Positions 15,661 through 24,700 of a stretch of DNA of 32,802 nt are shown here, piece after piece; position 1 is the stretch's first letter, and every line of letters starts with the position of its first letter. The stretch is taken from contig DKGN01000110.1 of NCBI GenBank assembly GCA_002453275.1, positions 1 through 32,802 on the forward strand, read 5' to 3'. Made by a program: the position numbers and the translations under genes. The stretch is from Caryophanales bacterium UBA6769. Lineage in GTDB: Bacteria; Bacillota; Bacilli; Bacillales; UBA6769. The notes beneath the pieces were generated by a model. The model was not told the DNA's origin and ran no database searches. It saw only the letters and a program-made list of their open reading frames with translations.

Positions 15661-16791
15661 TTACCCCTCCTGTACAGTATGCTTAATGACGTTAGGAACT
15701 CTCATCGTTAAGGTCGTACCTGATTTTAAGTCAATCGCTAAACTGCCGTTGACAAACTCCAACCGTTCTCTCATACCTTGTAACCCGTGGCCTATTTTAA
15801 AACCAACTTCTCCCTTTGAGCCGATCCCATCGTCATTCACTTTGATTAACACTTCATCATCTAATTGCTCAATAACTATTTTGCATTTTTCTGCTTTACT
15901 ATGTTTTACAATGTTCGTCACGGCTTCTTTTAAACACATACTCAGAACGTTTTCGACTAGTAGAGGAATGTTCGAAAGCACGAGGTTTCCATCAATCGTC
16001 AGCTTAATGTCTGCAGCTTGCAATATATTTTCCACCCGGACTATTTCATCTTCAAGCTTTACTCCACGCATATTTGTCACGAGCTCACGCACTTCTTTTA
16101 AGGCAACACGAGCCGTTTGTTGCACATCAAGTATTTCTTTTTTAGCAGCCGCAGGCTTTTTATCTAATATTTTGTGAGCCAAATCACTTTTTAAACCAAT
16201 AAGTGAAAGCTTTTGTCCTAACGTATCATGTAAATCACGTGCAATCCGTTGCCGCTCTTCAGCAACAATTAATTGAGATATCCGTTTGTTCGCAATTTCC
16301 AGTTGACCCTCCAATTGCTCACGACGGTTCCGATTAAACAAGTTAAATGGAAGTAAGATAACACCAAGAATACAGATAATAACAAAAGGAAATTGAGAAA
16401 TAAATAAGTCTTGCTGTAAAAATGCTCCATATCCGATTGCAATTAAAGTCGTCGCAACGTGAATACCATATAAAATAAAAAAACCGACCGTCTGACGGAT
16501 GTTACCTATAAAAAAAGCTAAAAACAACGAAAAATAAACATAGCCAAATAAAAATGTCATAACACAACTAATCAGCATCCCGACAATGACCCACAAATAG
16601 CCGAGCCAACCTTTTGATAAATAAGAATATCGATACGATAAAAAAAACAAAACGACCATTAGAATACCAATGATATTCGTTATAAGAGATGAAGAACGAA
16701 ATATAAAAAAGAAAGGTAATATACAAAAAATAATCCAGATGTATATACTCAACCACGTATTCTTCGGAAAAAGCTGATACCACTTATGCAT
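15661..16791 (-). CDS. desK: Membrane thermosensor histidine kinase DesK
   Basis: A 376-residue HisKA_3 kinase. Four or five membrane spans fill residues 10 to about 150, followed by a coiled linker, the H-box ERQRIARDLHDTLGQKLSLI, and an ATPase domain with CLKEAVTNIVKHS (N-box) and GHGLQGMRERLEF (G-box). The sequence tracks B. subtilis DesK closely. DesK senses membrane thickness or order through its transmembrane part and switches between DesR phosphatase and kinase states. The ATG at 16791 has AAAGGAG at good spacing; a start seven codons upstream would include that site. A -10-like TATAAT and the des terminator lie upstream, so desKR may have a promoter of its own. Confidence 0.95.
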   Translation of the reverse strand: MHKWYQLFPKNTWLSIYIWIIFCILPFFFIFRSSSLITNIIGILMVVLFFLSYRYSYLSKGWLGYLWVIVGMLISCVMTFLFGYVYFSLFLAFFIGNIRQTVGFFILYGIHVATTLIAIGYGAFLQQDLFISQFPFVIICILGVILLPFNLFNRNRREQLEGQLEIANKRISQLIVAEERQRIARDLHDTLGQKLSLIGLKSDLAHKILDKKPAAAKKEILDVQQTARVALKEVRELVTNMRGVKLEDEIVRVENILQAADIKLTIDGNLVLSNIPLLVENVLSMCLKEAVTNIVKHSKAEKCKIVIEQLDDEVLIKVNDDGIGSKGEVGFKIGHGLQGMRERLEFVNGSLAIDLKSGTTLTMRVPNVIKHTVQEG

Positions 16792-16833
16792 AGGAAACTC
16801 CTTTACACCCAATAACGTAACTTCATTATATCA

Positions 16834-16870
16834 AAGAAAAAAACCACCTTAAATAGATATAAGATGGTTT
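16834..16870 (-). terminator. Terminator between des and desK
   Basis: On the minus strand, AAACCATCTT pairs with AAGGTGGTTT with one G-U pair, followed by a T run. It lies just past the des stop codon and before desK. Confidence 0.8.
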
Positions 16871-16880
16871 AGACGTTCAA

Positions 16881-17927
16881 TTACTTATGGCCTTCGAGAC
16901 TTGTTTTTCTCGGCGCAATCTCGATCGACTTCCTTTTTATAAGTGGTTTCGCTTCCCGAAACGAAACGAAGACTTTGTTCTTTTCATCATACAAGCGAAA
17001 GCGAATCGATTTTAAACTCGTCAAAAGCGTGATCGTCGTCGCTTGCTGTAAAAGAGGATTTGACTCATGAACCTTTTCCAAATGATAATTTGGCACTCTC
17101 GGACTCAAATGATGGACATGGTGATAACCAATATTACCAGTCAACCATTGTAATGGTTTTGATAATTTATAAAATGAACTCCCGTCAATCGCCGCTTGCA
17201 CATAATTCCATTCTTCTTTATTTTCAAAGTAAGCATCTTCAAATTGATGTTGGACATAAAATAACCAAATGCCAAGCGATGCAGATATGAACAAAATCGT
17301 TCCTTGAATAATGAGAAACGCCTTCCAGCCAATCATCCAAATAAGCAATGAGTAAATGAGAATAGCTGCAATCGTTGTAATATGCGTGTTCACTCGCTCT
17401 TTTAATCTTGTTCCCTTATTATTTTTCCGATTTGAAAAGAGTAAAAGAAAAAGAGGTCCAAGTACAAATAATACAATCGGGTTTCGATAAAGTCGATAAC
17501 CGAGTCTTTGCCAAACAGACGCTTCAGCATACTCCTCAACCGTCATCACCCAAATATCACCTGTCCCACGTTTATCTAAATTTCCATTCGACGCATGGTG
17601 GATGTTATGATCCCGCTTCCACTTTTCATAAGGAAAAAGCGTCATAATACCAAGTATCGTCCCAAGCCGGTCGTTAGCCTTACGGCTATCAAAAAATGAG
17701 TTGTGGGTACAATCGTGGAAAATTATAAAAATCCGCACGAGAAATCCTGCTGCGACAACGGCAATCCCAACAGCTAGCCATGTCGAGATGGCTAAGCTTT
17801 GATAGGCTAAAAACCAAAGTAGAAAAAACGGTGGAATCGTGTTTATGAGCTGCCTTACACTAGCTTTTACATTAGATTTTTCATAAGGTGCAACACTTTT
17901 TCGTAACTGTTTTGCCTGTTCCTTCAT
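16881..17927 (-). CDS. des: Membrane fatty acid desaturase
   Basis: Inserts a cis double bond into phospholipid acyl chains to restore membrane fluidity in the cold. Three histidine boxes that hold the di-iron site are visible: HDCTHNSFF, HNIHHASNGN and HHVHHLSP. Four to six membrane spans surround them. The sequence follows B. subtilis Des (delta-5 desaturase) along its length, including LDKRGTGDIW and QWLTGNIGYHHVHH. Four candidate ATGs cluster at the start; the one at 17927 lies 8 bp from GGAGG and gives 348 residues. Linkage to desK and desR, and a palindrome upstream, point to DesR control. Confidence 0.95.
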   Translation of the reverse strand: MKEQAKQLRKSVAPYEKSNVKASVRQLINTIPPFFLLWFLAYQSLAISTWLAVGIAVVAAGFLVRIFIIFHDCTHNSFFDSRKANDRLGTILGIMTLFPYEKWKRDHNIHHASNGNLDKRGTGDIWVMTVEEYAEASVWQRLGYRLYRNPIVLFVLGPLFLLLFSNRKNNKGTRLKERVNTHITTIAAILIYSLLIWMIGWKAFLIIQGTILFISASLGIWLFYVQHQFEDAYFENKEEWNYVQAAIDGSSFYKLSKPLQWLTGNIGYHHVHHLSPRVPNYHLEKVHESNPLLQQATTITLLTSLKSIRFRLYDEKNKVFVSFREAKPLIKRKSIEIAPRKTSLEGHK

Positions 17928-17985
17928 CATCATATCCTCCATACGTTGAGTAATTGTGTATTAAGGATACGAAAATTTTTCCACC

Positions 17986-18030
17986 ATTGTAAGGCATGAA
18001 CGTCAGGGATTGAGTATGACAATTGTCATA
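17986..18030 (-). promoter_or_regulatory. des promoter with probable DesR operator
   Basis: A perfect 16-bp palindrome, TATGACAATTGTCATA (18015-18030), abuts the place of a very weak -35 (CTCAAT), 17 bp before a -10-like TACAAT (17991-17986). A weak -35 plus a palindrome directly upstream is what an activator-dependent promoter needs. DesR binding is inferred from context, not shown. Confidence 0.65.
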
Positions 18031-18181
18031 TGCTGTTAAACAAAATGTGCGAGCTCTTCGTCGAAAAGTTATGTATATCATCGAACTTGTACTTCACTAC
18101 TATTCTCATCGTAGTTAATCCATTGTTTAAATGCGATAGTTTCATTAATTGTTACACTTTTTTAAATATGGGGTGATAAGC

Positions 18182-18577
18182 TTGGTTTTCCATCCACTTT
18201 TCATAATTTCTATTATCATATTGAGTGCAGTCATTTTACTAAATATTCATGTGAAATGGTGGATTAAAGTTGCGGCATTCATGTATTATGTGCTCATATT
18301 TCTTATTTTTCATCGCAAATTAATTACATTCGAAAAACAATCCAAAAACACGCTTTCGATTAAAGAATATCGGGATAAAAATTCTGATTTTGTCGATGGG
18401 TTTATGCCTTTCTTTGCATTTCCAGTGCTTGCTCTTATCATCTATTGCCATTACTCGTGGTTTGTCCATGCTGACAACAGAAACGACAGGCTAACTTCGG
18501 TACTGACCGTTTTTATTACTGGAACGTTTTGGTTTTTCTTCACCTTTTTTATTTCCATGCACGGGTACAGACCGTAA
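18182..18577 (+). CDS. Hypothetical four-span membrane protein
   Basis: A 131-residue hydrophobic protein with about four membrane segments: an N-terminal pair (FIISIIILSAVILL and VAAFMYYVLIFLIF), a polar middle with KEYRDKNSDFVDGF, then a second pair ending in FFISMHGYRP. I do not recognise the family. The start is TTG with GGGGTGAT 4-6 bp upstream; an upstream TTG at 18149 would bury that site in the coding region. It is divergent from des and could be affected by the same intergenic region, but nothing links them functionally. Confidence 0.65.
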   Translation: MVFHPLFIISIIILSAVILLNIHVKWWIKVAAFMYYVLIFLIFHRKLITFEKQSKNTLSIKEYRDKNSDFVDGFMPFFAFPVLALIIYCHYSWFVHADNRNDRLTSVLTVFITGTFWFFFTFFISMHGYRP

Positions 18578-18604
18578 CCAATCACTTGATGCTATTTCTT
18601 AAAC

Positions 18605-19423
18605 TTACACTCTCCCCGCCTTCATCAACTCTTCTGCAGCAGTCGTTATAATAGAAAATGAACTATGCAGTTCCTGAATGTTTGCTGAATGCTCCGAGAC
18701 CGTTGTTGCAATTTCTTGAATCGATATATTATTTTGATTCATCGCTTCATTTACATTTTCCAAATAATCGATGATGTTAGTAGATGAATTTCTACTTTGT
18801 TCGGCCAATCGCCTAATTTCTGTTGCTACTACTGAAAAGCCTTTTCCATATTCTCCAGCTCTTGCCGCTTCAATCGAAGCATTTAACCCTAATATATTTG
18901 ATTGATTCGCAATGTTTTGTATCGCCTTGATTACTTCGTAAGCGGTTTCTATTGTTTCGATAATCGTTTCGGAATCAGAGGATATTTCTTGGATCCGTTC
19001 TGTGATTACGTTAGAAACTTCCGCAATCTGTTCTGTTGATGTAGCCATATCGTCAACTGTACTAGCCAGATCCCGAGACATATTCCGCAATCTATCAATG
19101 GTTTCCGTTGACGTTGTCGTAATAAGAAGCCCAACGACCTCTCCACCCTCAATAATCGGATTCCACGTTACAACGAATGGAAAGCCAAGTGTTTCAGGTC
19201 CAACTCGCATGCGATTCACTTTTCCCGTTTTTAAGGCTTCTTCAAGTTGAGGCGCCGTCAATTCTTTAAGCGGTTTCCCATAAGGGATTTTGGCAGTGTC
19301 GAACTCTGCAGGTAAATGTACAAGGTACTTTTCCTTGTCAGTGACCGTAACCGTCGTTGGCTCTGTAAAAGAGCGTTGGATAGTTTCAGCATTATTAATA
19401 ATTTCTTCGAGTTTCTTTGACAT
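18605..19423 (-). CDS. Soluble methyl-accepting chemotaxis-type protein (YfmS-like)
   Basis: A 272-residue cytoplasmic chemoreceptor-like protein with no membrane span. The first 110 residues form a small sensory domain (YLVHLPAEFDTAKIPYGKP to VVGLLITTTSTETID) of a type seen in short soluble receptors. The C-terminal half is the signalling coiled coil, whose tip QSNILGLNASIEAARAGEYG is the conserved CheA/CheW-binding hairpin, continuing GFSVVATEIRRLAEQS. It lacks long methylation helices. It resembles B. subtilis YfmS, a soluble receptor that signals to the motor apparatus. GAGGTG precedes the ATG. The ligand is unknown. Confidence 0.85.
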   Translation of the reverse strand: MSKKLEEIINNAETIQRSFTEPTTVTVTDKEKYLVHLPAEFDTAKIPYGKPLKELTAPQLEEALKTGKVNRMRVGPETLGFPFVVTWNPIIEGGEVVGLLITTTSTETIDRLRNMSRDLASTVDDMATSTEQIAEVSNVITERIQEISSDSETIIETIETAYEVIKAIQNIANQSNILGLNASIEAARAGEYGKGFSVVATEIRRLAEQSRNSSTNIIDYLENVNEAMNQNNISIQEIATTVSEHSANIQELHSSFSIITTAAEELMKAGRV

Positions 19424-19563
19424 ATATTACACCTCACATTTCTAATTTTCACTTAATTTAAAACTACTAGATTAAAAGAGCCAAGTCAAAAGTAGTGTAT
19501 AGATAGTAAGAAAAAGTATTCCTCTTGAAAAGGAAACTAAAAGATTATTGAGTGAATAATGAT

Positions 19564-19839
19564 CTAGTCCCTTTTGTCTTGTTCCATATATTTTTGTATT
19601 TTTCGCTCTTCCCAATCAGCGCCAAATCTACCCGAAGCAAAGACTGTAATCCCATGGATGATGAGCCCAATCCCCCAGCCTCCAAGGGTAAATAAAAACC
19701 ACCATTCCCCATCATACGTGCTGAAGTTAATCGCAAAAATGAAAGCGTTAACTAAAATATAAGCGGTGAAATGAATATAAAATCCTTTAAGGTTTTCCAC
19801 TCTTTTTTTCGCCCTTAAATATCGTTCATCGTTATTCAT
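19564..19839 (-). CDS. 2TM-domain small membrane protein
   Basis: A 91-residue protein matching the 2TM domain pattern: a charged start ERYLRAKKRVENLKGFYIHF, a first span AYILVNAFIFAIN, the WWFLFTLGGWGIGLIIHG segment forming the second, and a charged RFGADWEERKIQKYME tail. The chosen ATG lies 6 bp past AAAGGAGA; upstream in-frame ATGs overlap that site. Such domains also occur as membrane parts of LytTR- or HTH-type regulators, but here it stands alone. The function is unknown. Confidence 0.82.
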   Translation of the reverse strand: MNNDERYLRAKKRVENLKGFYIHFTAYILVNAFIFAINFSTYDGEWWFLFTLGGWGIGLIIHGITVFASGRFGADWEERKIQKYMEQDKRD

Positions 19840-20319
19840 TGTCATTCTCCTTTGCAAACAAAAATTTGGCATGAAGATGTCCATTTGTTTATATATGTTA
19901 CTTCATCTCATTTTAGGTTGCTACGATTTTCTGATGCAAAGTAATGTGACAAGTATTTTCAGCATCAAAATCCCCCAATTATATCCCTTTTTCTACAGTA
20001 TATAACAACAACAAGCAATTTTGGTAAGAAAAGTCACGTGCTTTAAACTCGGACCCTGATAACACATACTAGCCAAGATTCGATGCGCTAACGCTGGATA
20101 ACGGATAACGAAATAATGCTGTCAAAGTATTTTTGGCTTACTTACCATTTAACAAAACATCCATCACTTATTTTATTTCTACACCCGCATTATCCTCGCT
20201 TGCCCACAAAATTGTATTCCTACTATATGTCCCCCATTTCGTCGCACAGTGACAAATAATCAACCGATGACTTTTATGCGCGCATATGAGATCTACATTT
20301 AGTAAACAATAATAAATCT
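19840..20319. other. Gene-poor stretch
   Basis: About 480 bases with no convincing reading frame, RNA gene or long inverted repeat on either strand. The bases nearest 19840 carry the 2TM gene's ribosome binding site. The rest may be decayed sequence bordering the broken LPKTA gene, but I recognise no fragment in it. Confidence 0.5.
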
Positions 20320-20354
20320 AAAAACCTCTTGAAATGGGCTCAGCCCACCCCAAG
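20320..20354 (-). terminator. Terminator of the decayed LPKTA gene
   Basis: On the minus strand, CTTGGGGTGGGC pairs with GCCCATTTCAAG, with three G-U pairs, around a 3-base loop, followed after AGG by TTTTT. It lies 32 bases past the remnant's stop codon. Confidence 0.78.
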
Positions 20355-20385
20355 ATAATATAATACATAACAATCCTTTTATGTC

Positions 20386-20796
20386 CTACTGCTTCGTTAC
20401 AATCGTCTTTCTTCGAAAATACCAGTATGACAAACCACCAACTACAGCGAGGAAGAAACCTATTAGTAGGAGCGAATAATAAGGTGTCGCTGTCTTTGGA
20501 AGATTACCCGAACTGTCTCCACCCGAACTTGTTACATCTTCGCTGATTGTAACAAGTGATTCGGTGCCTGTCTCATCTGTGCTTGAACCATCGTCTTCTT
20601 TCTGACCAGCTTCATGCTTTTCATGCTTTTTCCCTATTTCCTTCGATGGATCTGTGCTTACATCATCGTTTTCATCTTTGGTGCCGTTCCCATTCTCTTC
20701 ATCTTTTTGTTCTGTCTCTGTAGCAAGGACAGCAAACTTTGTAAAATGGTCGACTGTTCCACTTACGGTTCCTAGCGGACGAAAGTTAAATCCACG
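20386..20796 (-). pseudogene. C-terminal remnant of a second LPKTA surface protein
   Basis: An open frame of about 136 codons on the minus strand with no start codon, cut off upstream by TAA and TAG codons (20797-20805). It encodes VDHFTKFAVLATETEQKD, the end of a beta-sandwich domain typical of the membrane-proximal part of large wall proteins. A Glu/Asp/Lys-rich linker (EDDGSSTDETGTESLV) follows, then the sorting signal LPKTATPYYSLLLIG, a hydrophobic span and the FRRKT tail. The signal LPKTAT is shared with the intact protein at 3612-4565. The N-terminal part, signal peptide and promoter are gone. The terminator downstream is intact, so the loss is probably an internal deletion up to the promoter of the adjoining regulator gene. 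Confidence 0.85.
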
Positions 20797-20821
20797 TTAA
20801 AACTAGGAAAACTTTATGTTT

Positions 20822-20853
20822 TTAACCTTTATTTAACCTTCAAACGTTACAAT
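20822..20853 (+). promoter_or_regulatory. Predicted autoregulated promoter of the intact regulator-kinase operon
   Basis: Plus strand: TTAACC, 5 bp, TTAACC, 9 bp, TACAAT. The flanks make the repeats longer, TTTAACCTT twice with an 11-bp period. It is the best copy of the architecture found at four other promoters here and suggests that the operon activates itself. The leader before the regulator ATG would be about 145 bases. Confidence 0.72.
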
Positions 20854-21006
20854 ATTACTATTATATAAGGCATGCGAAATCTCTCTGCCATTTTTCTTGT
20901 ACGGGACTAGGCTGAGCAATTAAAAAGGAGTTCTGTTCTTCTTGTCGAACAATTATTGCTAAATACGTAACTTTCGACACATGAAAAAAAGAGGAGGTGT
21001 TCCAAC

Positions 21007-21705
21007 ATGGGCATGGAAAGTAAAACGATTATGATCGTTGAAGATGAGGCTGGTATTCGCGAATTGACGCGTAAATATTTAAATCAAAAAGGCTACAATG
21101 TTATTCTTACGGATAGCGGTGAACAAGCTCTGAAGTTGTTACAGACGGAGACTAATAGTCCAGATTTAATTTTACTTGATATCGAGATGCCTGGAATCGA
21201 TGGCTTTACCGTATGTCAAGAAATACGAAAAAAAATGACCGTTCCAATTATCTTTCTTACAGTTCGTAGAAATACTTTAGATAAAATTAAGTGCTTTGAG
21301 CTTGGTGGGGATGATTATGTAACAAAGCCATATGACTTTGATGAGTTAGAAGCGCGCATTAGAGCGAACATTCGCAGATATTATATTCATCCAGAGACGC
21401 CCTCAAACATATTAAGATACGGTGAACTAGAAATTCATTTACATAACTATACATGTTATTTGAATGGTAAACCTGTCCCTTTATCAACGAAAGAAATGGA
21501 ATTATTAGTTCTTTTAGCAAAACATCCAAACCAAGTGTGGAGTCAAGAACAAATATATAATAAAATTTGGGATTTAGACGCAACTGGTAATATTGAAACG
21601 GTAAAAGTTCATATTAGTTACTTACGGCGTAAACTGGAAAAAGATCATAAAAACCCACAATTTATTAAAACGATACGTGGGTTTGGCTATTTATTCTCTT
21701 CGTAA
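21007..21705 (+). CDS. OmpR/PhoB-family response regulator (copy B, intact system)
   Basis: A 232-residue regulator. The receiver has IMIVEDEAGIRELTRKYL, the phospho-acceptor Asp in LILLDIEMPGIDGF and the Lys of VTKPYDF. The winged helix has LSTKEMELLVLLA, WSQEQIYNKIWDL, VHISYLRRKLE and RGFGYLFSS. A strong GAGGAGGT precedes the ATG. The kinase gene starts 15 bp downstream with its own GGAGGT. The protein is closely similar to the regulator at 6143-6835 in both domains, including the recognition-helix region, so both may bind the same TTAAC repeats. In copy A the kinase gene precedes the regulator; here the order is reversed. Confidence 0.95.
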   Translation: MGMESKTIMIVEDEAGIRELTRKYLNQKGYNVILTDSGEQALKLLQTETNSPDLILLDIEMPGIDGFTVCQEIRKKMTVPIIFLTVRRNTLDKIKCFELGGDDYVTKPYDFDELEARIRANIRRYYIHPETPSNILRYGELEIHLHNYTCYLNGKPVPLSTKEMELLVLLAKHPNQVWSQEQIYNKIWDLDATGNIETVKVHISYLRRKLEKDHKNPQFIKTIRGFGYLFSS

Positions 21706-21720
21706 TGGAGGTAAGCTTCC

Positions 21721-24700
21721 ATGCTAGCACGGATTGGTAAAAAACTTTCCTTTACCACAATCCTTGTCGCTTTATTTTGCGTATTCATTCACGTTGGTGA
21801 AGCAAAAGACAGTGTACCAATTACACTAAAAGCATCAACCAAAAAACAAGATATGTATCCTGCCATCGATATCATTAAAGACCGTGAAGGACAATTAACG
21901 ATTGATGATATTGTTACAGAGAATTCCTCCACTGAATTTATTCACATCGATGCAATCGAACAAAAAAAAGGTTTTTTTGAAACCGTAAATTGGCTTCGTT
22001 TTGAAGTGAATAACCAATCGAACCAAGATGATTGGTTATTGGAGTTTGCATTTCCGCTCATTAATGATATTCGCATTTATACTAAAGAGGACGATGAACT
22101 TAAATTATTATACGAGTCAGGATCCGATTTGCCATTTTCCGAGCGGGAAATAGAGCATCGTCATTTTGTCTTTAATTTAGACATTGAACCTGACGAATCG
22201 AAAACGTTTTACGCTTTAGCTGTTGGTAGTGGCGATTTGCATCCGCCGATTACGATCTGGGATAAAGATACGTTTATCGAGAAAACTCAAAAGGAAATTG
22301 CACTATTAAGTATTTTTTACGGTATCATCCTCGTTATGATTTTCTACAATTTGTTTCTTTACTTTAGTTTGCGACTGAAAAGTTACCTTTATTATGTCAT
22401 TGCCATATCATGTACACTATTAGGAAAACTATCGATCAATGGGATCGGTTTCCAATATATGTGGCCTCACTTGCCTTCCTGGAACGTAATTTCCACGCCA
22501 TTTTGGGTTGCTTTAGCTTGTATTTTTATTCTTATTTTTACAAGGAGTTTTCTAGATATTGATCTTTATATTCCTTCATATAAAAAGCTTTTATATCTAT
22601 TAATGCCATTGAACATGATCGTTATTATGACATTACCGTTTTCTCGCTTTGTAGCCCTTTATTTTATGGTGATTGCTGCACTTGCTACGTTTTCAACTGT
22701 TTTGACAGTCGCTATTATTAGTTTAAAGCGCGGTGCACGACAAGCGCGATTTTATATTATAGGTTGGCTTATTTTTTTAACAGGTGTGTCGATCACTATT
22801 TTAGAAAGAGCGGTTATTTTGCCGTTTACAATCGTAACAGAATACGCGGGGCAGGCTGCACTAACGATGGAAGTCGTTCTGCTTTCTTTAGCACTTGCTG
22901 ATAAAATTAATATAATGCGTAGAGAAAAAGAAGATGCAGAAAAAGTAGCACAAAAAAGCCAAAAGCTTGCTTTGCAAAATTTGCAAAAAGCCGATGAATT
23001 GAAAGATGAATTTTTAGCGATTACTTCACATGAATTAAGAACACCTTTATACGGTATGATCGGGATTGCTGAATCATTACGCGATGGTATTTCAGGAGAA
23101 TTATCGGAAAATATGAAAAGTCAACTATCAATGATTATCACAAGTGGCGAAAGGTTAACACATTTAGTGAATGACATTTTAGACTTCTCTAAATTAAAGT
23201 ATGACTCGCTTGAGCTACAGCGCAAACCTGTTTACATTAGCAGCGTTGTTGATATTGTCGTAGCCGTAACAAACCCACTATTAAAAAATAAACCGATCCA
23301 GTTAATTAACGAAGTTAATGACTTATTGCCTCCTGTATGGACGGATGAAGATCGGCTGCAACAAATTTTACATAACCTTATCGATAATGCGATTAAATAT
23401 ACTGATTTAGGTAAAATAATCATTTCGGCAACGGCCGATGAAAAGAGCCTTTCGATCAAAGTGACTGATACCGGACGAGGAATTCCTCCAGAACAATTAA
23501 ACTTAATTTTTCAACCCTTCCAACAAGGTGAAGATTCTCTCTCAAGAAAGGAAAGTGGCGTAGGCATCGGACTGAGTATTACAAAAAACTTAGTCGACCT
23601 GCATGAAGGAAAATTGGAAGTGGAATCAAAAGTTGGGGAAGGAACAACTTTTAGTGTTATTCTTCCAATTCATGATGCAGTCAGACATAAGAAAAAAGTG
23701 GATGAAGTGAGTGCCACAACCGAAACGATCCGGACGTTTAAAGAACAATCCAAATTGCTTCAATTTCCCAGTCAGAACAATATTGAAAAAAACAGACCAA
23801 AAATACTGATTGCTGATGATGAAATCGTAAATTTGCAAGTATTAATAAATCATCTTTCACTTCAAGGATATGAAGTATACACTACTCTTCAAGGGAAAGA
23901 GGTCTTTCCTATCCTAAAAGAAAATGACATTGACTTGCTTATTTTAGATATTATGATGCCAGGTATGTCAGGGTATGAGGTGTGTCAAAAGTTACGAAAA
24001 TGTCACTCTTTGATGGAGTTACCAATCTTAATGTTAACGGCCAAAAATCAATTGCAAGATAAGATGCTCGCTTTTGAAGCTGGGGCAAATGATTATTTAG
24101 TGAAGCCCTGTGATAAACAGGAACTGCTTTCCCGTGTGAAAACGCTAATCCGTGTAAAAACGTTAAATGAAGAGCTCACTCAGATGAATATCCATTTAGA
24201 AGAAAAAGTTTTAGAGCGTACACATGAATTGAAAATTGCTAACGATAACTTACAAGCAATGGCTGTCTCAAGACGGCAGTTATTAGCAAACATTGCACAC
24301 GAGTTAGGAACACCTGTAACTTTATTACACAATTATGTGCAGTCAGTACAAAAAGGATTAATTGCAGCAAACGACCTTCATTATCATAAACTTGTGAATG
24401 ACAAAATAAATGTACTCAATCGTTTAATCGATGATTTATTTGATTTGTCAATTTTGGAATCTAAAGAAATTAGTTTCAATTTCAAGAAATTTCGTCTGGA
24501 TGACTGGTTAGAACAAGTAGGTAATAAGTGTGAGTTTGCTGTTTTGCAAAAGAACAGGAAGTTCGAAAAAATAGATGCGTTTTCAGAACTGGCGAATTAT
24601 ACTTGCTTAGTAGATGAAGAACGGATGGATCAAGCTTTTTCTAACTTAATCTCAAATGCAATCAAACACACAACAGAAAAAAGCGGAAAAATTACAATGG

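Noticed and set aside
15641..16177. 178-codon plus-strand frame across desR/desK
   Set aside because: It is a Ser/Thr/Phe-rich shadow of the desK coding sequence on the opposite strand.
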